Source of the DNA: Thiodiazotropha sp050305975
GTDB taxonomy: Bacteria; Pseudomonadota; Gammaproteobacteria; Chromatiales; Chromatiaceae
Length of the DNA: 64,000 bases
Direction: 5' to 3'
Assembly (NCBI GenBank): GCA_050305975.1
Contig: JBNLGI010000014.1
Coordinates: 1-64,000, forward strand
In this document: positions 28,677-37,639 of the stretch, piece after piece
Layout: every line of letters begins with the position of its first letter
Position numbering within the stretch: position 1 is the stretch's first letter
Notes under the pieces: generated by a model
The model's input: only the letters and a program-made list of their open reading frames with translations
The model's database searches: none
What the model was told of the DNA's origin: nothing
Made by a program: the position numbers and the translations under genes

Positions 28677-30053
28677 ATGTCGCCATCATCCCTATCCAGG
28701 CTGATACTGACACTGCTGCTCCTTGCGCTGGCGGGCTGTGCCAAGCACCAGCTCTATCGGGACGACCTGAGCCTCTGTCCCTCCCCCGATCCTGAACGTG
28801 TCTGCGCCCACAATGCGCTGCAGCAGGTAGCGCTCGAGGGGAGTGAAGAGGCCGCCTATCTGCTGGGTTTCATCGAATTCGATGATCAGGGTCAGCTCTT
28901 CTCGCGTGACCAGATGTGGGCCGTTACGGGTGAGCTGAACCGTCTGGCCGGAACCCGCGATCTGCTAATGGTGGTCTTCGTGCATGGCTGGAAACACTCC
29001 GCGGCTCCGCTGGACGGCAATATCGCCACCCTGCGCGAAACCCTGCGCCGGCTGGCGCAGCTGGAGGCGCATCTGGCCCGCGTCGAGGGGCGCAAACCGC
29101 GGCTGGTAAGCGGGGTCTACCTGGGATGGCGCGGCGGATCGGTGGAGTTGCCGCTGGTCAAGGAGCTGAGCTTCTGGGAACGCAAGAACACGGCGCACAA
29201 GGTCGGTCATGGCGCGGTCACCGAGGTGCTCAATCGTCTGGAGCTGATCCGCAACACGCGCAATCATCTGGCGGCAGAGGAGACGGATCGCGCCGACACG
29301 CGACTGGTGGTGGTCGGCCACAGTTTCGGTGGAGCGGTGGTCTACTCCTCCCTGTCGCAGATCCTGATGAACCGGTTTGTCGACACCCTCGGCCCCGACG
29401 GCGTGGTTTCGGACGTGGTCGGTTTCGGCGATCTGGTGGTTCTCATCAATCCGGCTTTCGAGGCCGCCCGTTTCACGCCGTTGAGCGATATGGCCAACGA
29501 GCGCCGCAGCTATTTCGAGAGTCAGTTGCCGGTGATGGCGATTCTCACCTCGGAGGCCGATCTGGCGACCAAGTACGCCTTTCCCATCGGGCGCGGACTC
29601 TCCACCCTGTTCGAGACCCATCGGCAGACCGAGCGGCTCGATCCGCTCACGCGAGAGCCGGTAGCGATCAATCAGCGCAGCGCCAATATCACCGCGGTCG
29701 GCCACTTCGCGCCCTACCGCACCCATACCCTGAGGGCGGAACCGCAGGCGCCGGGCAGCGATGCGCCGAGTGTGCGCGCCACCCTGCAGCGTTTTCGCGC
29801 GGTCAGCGCCGGTTGGGACAGCGACCAACCGGGTGGCCGCATCCCATTCGACGGTTCGGTGCTGGCGCGGGGGACGGACTCGGTGAGCAAGAATCCCTAT
29901 CTGGTGATTGCGGTCGACAAGGAGTTGATCGGCGACCACAACGATCTGGAGGATCCCCGCATCTTCGCCTTTGTCCGGCAGTTGATCCTACTCTCCAGTC
30001 AACACTCCGACCCGGCAGCGCGCCGTCAACTGCGCGAACTGTTGTCCGAATAG
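28677..30053 (+). CDS. Alpha/beta-hydrolase lipoprotein
   Basis: The 458-residue product has a lipoprotein signal with lipobox LAGC (Cys 21), then an alpha/beta hydrolase domain: LLMVVFVHGWKHSA (about 98-111), the nucleophile elbow VVVGHSFGGAVVY with Ser near 217, and a late catalytic His candidate in the 340-430 region. AGGAGGG precedes ATG 28677. Enzymes of this kind are membrane-tethered esterases or lipases. It follows the permease by 38 bases and may be in the same transcript. Substrate unknown. Confidence 0.82.
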   Translation: MSPSSLSRLILTLLLLALAGCAKHQLYRDDLSLCPSPDPERVCAHNALQQVALEGSEEAAYLLGFIEFDDQGQLFSRDQMWAVTGELNRLAGTRDLLMVVFVHGWKHSAAPLDGNIATLRETLRRLAQLEAHLARVEGRKPRLVSGVYLGWRGGSVELPLVKELSFWERKNTAHKVGHGAVTEVLNRLELIRNTRNHLAAEETDRADTRLVVVGHSFGGAVVYSSLSQILMNRFVDTLGPDGVVSDVVGFGDLVVLINPAFEAARFTPLSDMANERRSYFESQLPVMAILTSEADLATKYAFPIGRGLSTLFETHRQTERLDPLTREPVAINQRSANITAVGHFAPYRTHTLRAEPQAPGSDAPSVRATLQRFRAVSAGWDSDQPGGRIPFDGSVLARGTDSVSKNPYLVIAVDKELIGDHNDLEDPRIFAFVRQLILLSSQHSDPAARRQLRELLSE

Positions 30054-30190
30054 GTTTGGCCGGCGCCGTCGGCTGTGGCCGAGGTGGAATACCCCACACA
30101 GGCCGTCAGTATCGACGCGCCGCTTTTCTTGATTGTTTTGCTTGGTCTTTCTATAGCTATAGGTAACACCCGCAACGAAGAGGGGGGCCT

Positions 30191-30400
30191 ATGAACATAC
30201 GCACCACCACCGATCCGATCACCCTGCGCGATGTCAGTGATCCCGAGCGCCATCCCTGCCTCTATGAGGGCGACGGTGAACACGGCGTCGAGATCTATTT
30301 CGAGAGCGAAGAGACCAAGCGGATCTATCTCGAGATGGAGCTGGAGGACCGCAAGGTACTGATGGGTAACGACAGCGACGACTACGTCGCCGAGGGCTAG
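30191..30400 (+). CDS. Small acidic protein of unknown function
   Basis: A 69-residue, strongly acidic soluble protein (GDGEHGVEIYFESEETKRIYLEM) starting at ATG 30191 with GAAGAGGGG upstream. The pattern looks like one compact alpha/beta unit. I do not recognise the family. It lies three bases before a two-helix membrane protein gene, so both are likely made together. Confidence 0.68.
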   Translation: MNIRTTTDPITLRDVSDPERHPCLYEGDGEHGVEIYFESEETKRIYLEMELEDRKVLMGNDSDDYVAEG

Positions 30401-30403
30401 ACG

Positions 30404-30919
30404 GTGGACATGATACGGCGACGGCTCTATCTGCTGGTACCCGACCGTGCTCAGGCCGAAGCGGCGGTGCGGGATTTGACGACCGGCCTGGTCAGTCGCC
30501 GACACATCCACGCAATTGCCAAGCCGGGTGTGGACCTCGGCAGCCTGCCGGCGGCCACTCCCCGACAACGCGGCGATTTCGCCGCCAGGCTGGAGCGCTG
30601 GATCTGGGATTTTAATCTGACGCTCTTTTTCGTTGCACTGGCCGTGCTGGCGGCGGCGCTCTGGTCGGCCGATTGGCCCTGGGCCGTCACTGCCGTCCTG
30701 GTCGCGGGCGCCAACGTGATTTTGGGCTACCAACTAGCACGCCATGTGCCTCAGACCCACGTGGAAGATTGTCAAACTCCCCTCGGGCATGGAGAGATTC
30801 TCCTGCTGGTCGATGTGCCCCGGTGGCGGCTCTCGGAGGTTGAGAGAGGGTTACGCACCCGCCATCCGGAGGTCGAGATCGGTGGTGTTGGCTGGGGATG
30901 GGATGCACTAGGAATCTGA
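30404..30919 (+). CDS. Two-helix membrane protein of unknown function
   Basis: This 171-residue protein starts at GTG 30404, three bases after the preceding stop. Residues 1-65 form a small alpha/beta segment starting RRRLYLLVPDRAQAEAAVRDL, two membrane helices follow (about 69-85 and 90-107), and a C-terminal alpha/beta segment holds GEILLLVDVPRWRLSEVERGL. The two soluble parts look like halves of a ferredoxin-like fold, with motif resemblance to general stress-type proteins carrying a glycine-zipper middle. A strong terminator follows. Confidence 0.65.
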   Translation: MDMIRRRLYLLVPDRAQAEAAVRDLTTGLVSRRHIHAIAKPGVDLGSLPAATPRQRGDFAARLERWIWDFNLTLFFVALAVLAAALWSADWPWAVTAVLVAGANVILGYQLARHVPQTHVEDCQTPLGHGEILLLVDVPRWRLSEVERGLRTRHPEVEIGGVGWGWDALGI

Positions 30920-30943
30920 ATCGCGTCATCCACCGGCCCAACG

Positions 30944-30976
30944 GGGTGGCGCGCCGGCGCCACCCGGTTTTTTTTT
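30944..30976 (+). terminator. Strong intrinsic terminator
   Basis: GGGTGGCGC-GCCG-GCGCCACCC makes a perfect 9-bp stem with a 4-base loop, followed by GG and nine T residues. It ends the transcript of the two small genes 25 bases after the last stop. Confidence 0.92.
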
Positions 30977-31087
30977 CCTCTTGTTGCGCTTGATCAACGC
31001 CTGGCGGAAGCCATCCGGCCGGGCCTCATGCTAGACTCCCCTGCTTTAGAAAAAGACTTTCAATGCTGCAATCGATGCGAGGGAAGC

Positions 31088-33871
31088 ATGAAGCCATCTC
31101 ATCAACCATACCGACGTCTCCGCTATACCGCCTCTATTTTGGCGCTCGTCCTGCTGATCTCCGGATGCAATCTTCTCACCAGTACCGAAGACCGGTTTCG
31201 TCAGGCTGTCGAGCATCGCGATAAAGGCGAGCTGAATGCGGCGGCGATCGAGTTCAAGAATGTGCTCAAGGAAGAACCGGATCATGCTCAGGCCCGCTGG
31301 CTGCTGGGGAAGACCTATCTTGAGATGAACGATGGTTTGAGCGCGAAGAAGGAGTTGCAACGCGCCCTCGAGCTGGGGATCAAGGACGATCAGTTGATGC
31401 TGTCACTGGCACAGGCCCATCTGTTGACCAGCGAGCCGCAAGAGGCTTTGCAGTTGATCGAATCGGCGCCAGGGCTGATGAAAAGCGCCGAAGGCCTGGT
31501 GATGCGGGGCGAGGCGCAATTGGCATTGGGTCAGATCGAGGAGGCGAAGCAGAGCTTCCAGGCAGGTCTTGAGGCCGATCCGCAGAACCTCAGCGCCCGC
31601 TATGGTCTGATCCGCATCGCCTTCGGCAGGAGGGACTTTGCCGAAGCGGCGTCCCAGATCGAAAAAGTATTGAGCGCGAACCCCGAGAACTACCAGGGAC
31701 TGGTGTTCAAAGCCGAGCTGGCACTCAATCAGGGTGTTCCGCAGCAGGCCATAGACGCCTATCAGCAGGCCATGAAGCAGAGCGATACCGTGATCGTCAG
31801 GCTCGGGATGGCGCGCGCGCTGCTGGCCATGGGCAAACCGGAGGACGCCGAGGCCCATATCGACAAGGTGCTGGAGCGGGCTCCGGACGACCTCGTCGGA
31901 CGCTATCTGAAGGCGGTCTCGGCCACCCAGCGCAAAGACTACGAGAGCGCCAAGGCCCTGCTGCAGGAAGTGCTGGGGACCAGCCCCAACCACTATCCCA
32001 GCATGCTGCTGCTGGGCGCCATCCACTTCAATCTGGGTGAATACGAACAGGCGGTCAATCAGCTGGTGAACTACCTGGCGGAGGACGCCACCAATGTGCG
32101 CGCCAAGAAACTGCTGGCCCAGGCCTATATCAAGCTGGGAGACATCGAGCGCGCAATCGACCGCCTGGAGTCGGCGGCCGACAACACACCCGACGATCCG
32201 GAGCTGCTGGGAATGCTGGGGAACCTCTACACCGGCATGGGCGACTACGCTACCGGCGAGGGTTACTACGAGAAGGCATTGAAGCTGGCGCCGGGGGCGA
32301 AGGAGCTGGAGACCCGCATGGCGCTGAACCGCTGGGCATCCGGGGATCATGATCAGGCCATTGCGGACCTGAACGCTATCGTTGCCGGCGGTGAGGAGTT
32401 CATGCCGGCGGAGCTGGCGCTGATCACCACCCAGATGCAGGCCAAGGAGTATCAAAAGGCGTTGCTGGCTTCCCGCAAGATGATCGGGAGGCGTCCGAAG
32501 ATGGCACTGGGATATGTGATGGCGGCCTCGGCCCTGGACGCCTTGCAAAAGCGGGCAGAGGCGCGCGACTACCTGCAACGCGCCATTGCCGCGGAGCCGG
32601 CTTCGATGACCAGCTACCTGATGTTGGCGCGCTTCGATCACGAAGCGGGCAAGGAGGCGGAGGCGAAAAGCCGGTTGGAGGCTGCGCTGGCGCAAAAGCC
32701 CGACGACGAAAAGGTATTGCTGATGCTGGCCAAGCTCGAGGAGGAGGCGGGTAACGGGGCGCGTGCTCTGGAGCTGGTGGAGCAGGCGCGTGCGGGCAAC
32801 CCGAAGGCGCTGATGCCGAGGATTCTGCTGGCGTCCAAGGCGCTGCGTGAAGGCAAGCCCGACGAGGCGCAGAAACTCATCGATGAGGGATCGGCGATCG
32901 CCCCGGACAACCAGGGATTGCTACTGCTGGCGGCGGATGTCGCACTGGCGAAGCATGAGCAGGAGGCGGCGCTGTCCATCTACGACAGATTGCTGTCACT
33001 CAATCCAGCGCTGTCGGAAGCGCAGGTGAAGCGGGGTTCACTGCAGATCAAGATGGGCGATCTGCCGGCAGCCAAGAAATCCTTCAACGCGGTCCTGGCT
33101 CAGGACCCGAAGCATCTGGGTGCGCGCTGGGCGCTGGGTGAACTGGAGTTGAGAGAGGGCAACCGGGAGCAGGCGTTGGCCGTTGCCAAAGGTCTGGTCA
33201 AAGAGCAACCCGGGCACCCGGCGGGTTACTCCCTGCAAGGGGATGTGCAGATGCTGCAGAAGCAGTATGCCGCAGCCGAAGCCAGCTATCGCAAGGCCTA
33301 CGAGCTCTCGCCGGAGCAGCCTTTTCTGATCAAGACCACCAATGCATTGAGGGCTCAGGGCAAGGATGATGATGCTCTGGCAATGGTGCGGCAGTGGCTG
33401 GAGAAACATCCGAACGATGTTTCGGTTCGAGTGGGTTATGCCACCTCGCTGCAGACCACGGGTCGGGTCGATTCGGCCCTGTCCGAGTACCGCAAGGTTC
33501 TCGAAAGCCAGCCGGAGAACGTGGTGGTGCTGAACAATATGGCTTGGCTCTATCAGCAACGGGGAGAACTGGAGCAGGCGCGTCCGCTGGCGGAGAAGGC
33601 TTACGCCAAGGCGCCTCAGCTGGCCGGCGTCATCGACACCTTCGGCTGGATTCTAGTCAACAGTGGAGAGGTGGATCGAGGCCTCATGCTGCTGGAAGAG
33701 GCGGTGGCGAAGAGCCAGGGTGAGGCCGATATCCGCTATCATCTGGCGGCCGCGCATGCGCGCGCGGGTAATCTGGAGCGGGCCCGCCGCGATCTGGAAA
33801 GCCTGCTCTCGCAGCAGACCGACTTCAGCGAACGGGAGCAGGCGCGCACGCTGCTGGAGAGTCTGCGCTGA
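31088..33871 (+). CDS. PrsT-type TPR-repeat lipoprotein (PEP-CTERM/XrtA system-associated family)
   Basis: The frame is open from 31028, but ATG 31088 gives a proper lipoprotein signal (MKPSHQPYRRLRY then hydrophobic, lipobox LISGC, Cys 27). The remaining 900 residues are about two dozen TPR-like helical repeats (YLEMNDGLSAKKELQRALEL; YASLGEYEQAVNQL-like units). Length near 927, lipidation and the start NLLTSTEDRFRQAVEHRDKGE match the family annotated as PEP-CTERM system TPR lipoprotein PrsT. No exosortase or exopolysaccharide gene is visible here. It is a probable scaffold in envelope polysaccharide or protein export. Confidence 0.8.
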   Translation: MKPSHQPYRRLRYTASILALVLLISGCNLLTSTEDRFRQAVEHRDKGELNAAAIEFKNVLKEEPDHAQARWLLGKTYLEMNDGLSAKKELQRALELGIKDDQLMLSLAQAHLLTSEPQEALQLIESAPGLMKSAEGLVMRGEAQLALGQIEEAKQSFQAGLEADPQNLSARYGLIRIAFGRRDFAEAASQIEKVLSANPENYQGLVFKAELALNQGVPQQAIDAYQQAMKQSDTVIVRLGMARALLAMGKPEDAEAHIDKVLERAPDDLVGRYLKAVSATQRKDYESAKALLQEVLGTSPNHYPSMLLLGAIHFNLGEYEQAVNQLVNYLAEDATNVRAKKLLAQAYIKLGDIERAIDRLESAADNTPDDPELLGMLGNLYTGMGDYATGEGYYEKALKLAPGAKELETRMALNRWASGDHDQAIADLNAIVAGGEEFMPAELALITTQMQAKEYQKALLASRKMIGRRPKMALGYVMAASALDALQKRAEARDYLQRAIAAEPASMTSYLMLARFDHEAGKEAEAKSRLEAALAQKPDDEKVLLMLAKLEEEAGNGARALELVEQARAGNPKALMPRILLASKALREGKPDEAQKLIDEGSAIAPDNQGLLLLAADVALAKHEQEAALSIYDRLLSLNPALSEAQVKRGSLQIKMGDLPAAKKSFNAVLAQDPKHLGARWALGELELREGNREQALAVAKGLVKEQPGHPAGYSLQGDVQMLQKQYAAAEASYRKAYELSPEQPFLIKTTNALRAQGKDDDALAMVRQWLEKHPNDVSVRVGYATSLQTTGRVDSALSEYRKVLESQPENVVVLNNMAWLYQQRGELEQARPLAEKAYAKAPQLAGVIDTFGWILVNSGEVDRGLMLLEEAVAKSQGEADIRYHLAAAHARAGNLERARRDLESLLSQQTDFSEREQARTLLESLR

Positions 33872-33876
33872 GCCGC

Positions 33877-33906
33877 TGTCGGGACCCGTGGAATCCGGTC
33901 CCGACA
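33877..33906. terminator. Hairpin between convergent prsT-like and prlC genes
   Basis: TGTCGGGACC and GGTCCCGACA form a perfect 10-bp stem around a 10-base loop. There is no T run, but its place six bases after one stop and 18 bases from the other suggests a bidirectional transcript end. Confidence 0.6.
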
Positions 33907-33923
33907 ATCTATGACGGGGTGCG

Positions 33924-35960
33924 CTAGCCGGTGATGCCGCTGTGGCGCAGCAGCGGTTCGATCTCAGGCTCACGTCCGCGAAAGGCGACGAACAGCTCCA
34001 TGGCGTCCTTCGAGCCGCCCTGCTCCAGGATCTCGTGCAGAAAAGCGCGACCCGCCTCGGTGTCGAAGATGCCCCGCTCCTCGAACAGGGAGAAGGCGTC
34101 GGCGGAGAGCACCTCGGCCCACTTGTAGCTGTAGTAACCCGCCGCGTAGCCGCCCGCGAAGATGTGGGAGAAGCCGTGGGGGAAGCGGTTCCAGGCCGGC
34201 GGCCGCACCACCGCCACCTGATCCCGTACCTGGTCGAGGATTTCGTAGATGCGTCCGCCCTTCGCCGGGTCGTACTCCAGATGGATGCGAAAATCGAACA
34301 GGGAGAATTCGAGCTGGCGCACCATCATCATCGCCGACTGGAAATTCTTCGCCTCGCGCATGCGTTGATAGAGGGCTTCCGGAATCGGCTCGCCGGTATC
34401 CACATGGCCCGAGATCAGATCCAGGGCCTCGCGCTCCCAGCACCAGTTCTCCATGAACTGGCTCGGCAGCTCCACCGCGTCCCAGGCCACCCCGCTGATG
34501 CCGGCCACCGCCGGGTAGTCGATGCGGGTCAGCAGGTGATGCAGGCCGTGGCCGAACTCATGGAACAGGGTCTCCACCTCGTCGTGGGTCAGCAGTGAAG
34601 GTTTTCCATCCACCGGCGGGGTGAAGTTGCAGGTGAGGTAGGCCACCGGGATCTGGTCGACAGTGTCGGTGAAGAAGCGGCTGGCGCAGTCGTCCATCCA
34701 GGCACCGCCCCGTTTCTTGGGGCGGGCGTAGAGATCGAGATAGAACTGGCCCCGCAGCTGTTGGTCGTGGTCACGGATCTCGTAGAAACGCACGTCGGGG
34801 TGCCAGGTGTCGACCTGGTCGATCTCGGTGATGGTGATGCCGTAGAGCCGCTCCACCACGGCGAACATGCCGGGGATCACGCGGGTCTCGGGAAAGTAGG
34901 GTCTGAGCATCTCCTGGGAGATGTCGTAGCGCTCCTGGCGCAGCTTTTCCGCATAGTAGCCGATGTCCCAGGCCTGCAGCTCGGTCATGCCGTGGTGCGC
35001 TTCGGCATAGCGCTTCAGCTCGTCGAGTTCGCGCTGCGCCTGCGGATGCGAGCGGAGCGCCAGGTCGTTGAGGAAGTGCATCACCTCGTCGGCGGTACGG
35101 GCCATCTTGCGCGCCAGGGAGCGCTCGGCGTAATTGGCGAAACCGAGCAGCTGGGCCTGCTCATGCCGAAGCGCAAGGATCTGCTCCATCACCTCGGTGT
35201 TGTCCCATTCGCCGGCCTGCGGGCCCTGGTCGGAAGCGCGGGTGGCGTAGGCCTCGTAGACCTCGCGGCGCAGCTCCCGGTTGTCGGCATAGGTCATTAC
35301 CGGCAGGTAGGAGGGGAATTCGAGGGTCAGCAGCCAGCCCTCCTGATGGTCGCGCTGACGGGCGGTCTGGGCGGCCAGGGCCAGAGCCGACTCGGGCAGT
35401 CCCGCCAGTTCGCTTTCATCGGTGATCAGCTTGCTCCAGGCGTTGGTGGCGTCGAGCAGGTTCTCCTCGAATTTGGTGGTGAGCTGGGACAGCGCCTGGC
35501 TGATCTCCTTGAAGCGCTGTTTCTTGTCCGCTGGCAGGTCGACGCCGGAGAGGTGGAAATCGAGCAGCGCGTTGTCGAGCAATTTGTTCTGTGCGGCGTT
35601 CAGCCCTTCCCGGCTGGCGGCGACCGCCTTGTAGGCGTCGCACAGGGCGCTGTTCTGTCCCATCTCGGTGGCGTAGTCGCTGAGCTTGGGCAGACAGGCG
35701 TTGTAGGCTTCGCGCAGTGCGTCGTTGTTGACCACGGAATTCATATGGCTGACCGGCGACCAGGCCCGGCTGAGGCGGTCGTCGATCAGCTCCAACGGCT
35801 CGACCAGATTTTTCCAGTCGTGCTGCTGGCCCGACTCGAGCAGCTTATGCACCGCTTCCCGATTCTCGGCCAGCAGCTGATCTATGGCCGGTTCGATGAA
35901 TTCGGGTGTGATCTTGGAGAAGGCGGGGAGCCCTTCCATTTCGAGCAGTGGATTGTTCAT
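33924..35960 (-). CDS. prlC: Oligopeptidase A (M3 zinc metallopeptidase)
   Basis: Oligopeptidase A degrades signal peptides and other short peptides in the cytoplasm. The 678-residue product matches E. coli PrlC (680). The zinc motif LFHEFGHGLHHLL is near residue 464-474, with the third ligand Glu downstream near LPSQFMENW. The N-terminus NNPLLEMEGLPAFSKITPEFIEPAI is typical. It is convergent with the TPR lipoprotein gene and preceded by the CNP1-like gene 31 bases upstream. Confidence 0.96.
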   Translation of the reverse strand: MNNPLLEMEGLPAFSKITPEFIEPAIDQLLAENREAVHKLLESGQQHDWKNLVEPLELIDDRLSRAWSPVSHMNSVVNNDALREAYNACLPKLSDYATEMGQNSALCDAYKAVAASREGLNAAQNKLLDNALLDFHLSGVDLPADKKQRFKEISQALSQLTTKFEENLLDATNAWSKLITDESELAGLPESALALAAQTARQRDHQEGWLLTLEFPSYLPVMTYADNRELRREVYEAYATRASDQGPQAGEWDNTEVMEQILALRHEQAQLLGFANYAERSLARKMARTADEVMHFLNDLALRSHPQAQRELDELKRYAEAHHGMTELQAWDIGYYAEKLRQERYDISQEMLRPYFPETRVIPGMFAVVERLYGITITEIDQVDTWHPDVRFYEIRDHDQQLRGQFYLDLYARPKKRGGAWMDDCASRFFTDTVDQIPVAYLTCNFTPPVDGKPSLLTHDEVETLFHEFGHGLHHLLTRIDYPAVAGISGVAWDAVELPSQFMENWCWEREALDLISGHVDTGEPIPEALYQRMREAKNFQSAMMMVRQLEFSLFDFRIHLEYDPAKGGRIYEILDQVRDQVAVVRPPAWNRFPHGFSHIFAGGYAAGYYSYKWAEVLSADAFSLFEERGIFDTEAGRAFLHEILEQGGSKDAMELFVAFRGREPEIEPLLRHSGITG

Positions 35961-35991
35961 CTCTCAACTCCGAGCGGGTGTCTGGAGCCCG

Positions 35992-36540
35992 CTAGTCGCG
36001 TCCATCGTTGATAAAGGGGGTGGCAACCCGACGGCCGCTGCGCATGGCCTGGAACACCGCGTCGGCAGAGTTGGGCTGACCGGTGTTCAGGTTACAGATC
36101 AGGTCTTCGTAGAGGACCGCCCGATAGTCGCTGGTGTTCCTGGGGATGGGTTGCCAGTCGACGGCGGCTAACGGCGTCAGTCCGCTGCCGCTGCCATAGG
36201 CGTAGACCTTGTGCTCTCTGTGGCCGCAGCGCAGACCTTCATAGCTGCTGTTGACGGCGCCCCGGTCTGATCGGATCACCACGGTGAAGCGGGTCACTCC
36301 ATCCTCGGCCGTCTGCAGCGATGCCCGATCGATGGCGTATTCGAAGCGGTCGTTGCCGCCCCTGACGCTAAAAAGCTGCAGATTTTCCGCATCGAATGTC
36401 TGCGGGATGTCGATCGCGACTTCGCGCCACTCCTCCTCGGGCGGCACGTAATCGATTTTGTCCTTGTCCTCGAGGGGATCGTAGGCTTTGATGGGGGTTA
36501 CGGCGGCGAGGCCAAGCAACAGGAAGAGTACGGCTTTCAT
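35992..36540 (-). CDS. Exported CNP1-like family protein
   Basis: The 182-residue precursor has a signal peptide (residues 1-19, ending PIKA). The domain is recognised by EEWREVAIDIPQTFDAENL, the paired Cys in LRCGHREHKVYAYG and YEDLICN, and WQPIPRNTSDYRAVLY. It matches the CNP1-like family (cryptic neisserial protein 1) of beta- and gammaproteobacteria, whose function is unknown. The two Cys may form a disulfide in the periplasm. It lies 31 bases before prlC on the same strand. Confidence 0.78.
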   Translation of the reverse strand: MKAVLFLLLGLAAVTPIKAYDPLEDKDKIDYVPPEEEWREVAIDIPQTFDAENLQLFSVRGGNDRFEYAIDRASLQTAEDGVTRFTVVIRSDRGAVNSSYEGLRCGHREHKVYAYGSGSGLTPLAAVDWQPIPRNTSDYRAVLYEDLICNLNTGQPNSADAVFQAMRSGRRVATPFINDGRD

Positions 36541-36616
36541 AAGATGTCGTTGTCCGGATCGACGGGAGGACTAGGCCCTAGTTTCTCATTCAGGCTCACC
36601 AGGGAAAAGCCCTGAT

Positions 36617-36636
36617 ACCCTGAAACGCTTCAGGGT
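36617..36636 (-). terminator. Hairpin downstream of the GIDE gene
   Basis: ACCCTGAA-ACGC-TTCAGGGT forms an 8-bp stem 34 bases past the stop of the leftward GIDE gene. Only a weak T-rich stretch follows on that strand. Confidence 0.5.
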
Positions 36637-36670
36637 TTGGAGCTGTGAGCGGGGTGGAAGGGCGGCCGGA

Positions 36671-37618
36671 TCAGAGCAGGCGGATGGTGACTATCCAGAC
36701 CACGCCAGCGCCCAGCAGGAAGAAACCGATAAGGGAGGCGCCGGAGAAGATGCGGTAGCGGCGCACGATGTCGAACTCCTCCCGGGTCGAGAGCAGCATG
36801 GGGCGACGTTGGGAACCGGTTTCGCTCAGGGTATGGATGGTCTGCTGCTGCTCACGCATCTGTTCCCGCGACACCTCGGTGCGCGCGGAGCGTCTTGCCA
36901 GATCCCACTCGCTGAGGTCGATCTGGCCGTCCCGGTTGCGATCGAAGCGCTTGAGCAGACTGCTGTGATCCGCTTTCCACTGGCGCAAGCGCTCTTTGAT
37001 CAACTCCTCCTGCAGGGCCCGACGGTCGGTCTCTCCGACCGACTTGAAGAGACCGATGGCGTAGAGTGGATCGCCCGGGATGATGGTCTCCTCGGTATAG
37101 CGATAGTCACCGCCGAAATCGTTGTGGATCGTGGCGTTGAGGGCGAACAGGGTGGAGGCGTTGTCGACTGCGAGGGCGCTGCGCTCAGGGCCTGAGCTGG
37201 GTCTGGCGTTGACCCCGTACCACACGCTGCGCTCGCTCGGTGTGACCTGAGCGCCGTCGGGATCGATGACGCATTCACCGGTTTCGTCCCGCAGCAGGAA
37301 AAGGCTCTCGCTCTGCCCGCTGCTGGTGACGCGCCAGCCCTTGTCGTTCTTACGCTCGATCTTGTAACGCCACCAGCAGCAAGCCATGCCGCTGAGGGGG
37401 GCGATGATCGGCTCGCCCCGCATCAGCGCCGCTTCCCCGATCAGCTCTACATACCCCTGATGCGCGGAGCGAATGCGTGACGTGGGGGTGTCCTCGATCA
37501 GGCGCGCGCGGTGCAGGTTGCGAAAGGCGAAATAGAGGGCCAGCAGGGCCAGTGCCGACAGGATGGTCAGCAGGGCCCAGAAGCCCGAAGGCGCCATTTG
37601 GGTGATTTCACGAACCAT
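36671..37618 (-). CDS. GIDE-domain membrane protein (E3 ligase-like) with an EF-hand insertion
   Basis: The 315-residue protein has TM1 (about 12-33), a GIDE-type domain (about 45-200; GYVELIGEAALMRGEPIIAP, CCWWRYKIERK, ECVIDPDGAQV, ETIIPGDPLYAIG), a charged helix pair and a C-terminal helix (about 292-312). GIDE is the domain of mitochondrial MUL1; bacterial relatives lack the RING finger and have no known enzyme activity. Residues about 221-233 read DRNRDGQIDLSEW, a good calcium loop. It is 21 bases upstream of nothing but immediately downstream of the LemA gene, a frequent partner. Confidence 0.83.
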   Translation of the reverse strand: MVREITQMAPSGFWALLTILSALALLALYFAFRNLHRARLIEDTPTSRIRSAHQGYVELIGEAALMRGEPIIAPLSGMACCWWRYKIERKNDKGWRVTSSGQSESLFLLRDETGECVIDPDGAQVTPSERSVWYGVNARPSSGPERSALAVDNASTLFALNATIHNDFGGDYRYTEETIIPGDPLYAIGLFKSVGETDRRALQEELIKERLRQWKADHSSLLKRFDRNRDGQIDLSEWDLARRSARTEVSREQMREQQQTIHTLSETGSQRRPMLLSTREEFDIVRRYRIFSGASLIGFFLLGAGVVWIVTIRLL

Positions 37619-37639
37619 ACTGCGTCGTGTTGGCAGGCA

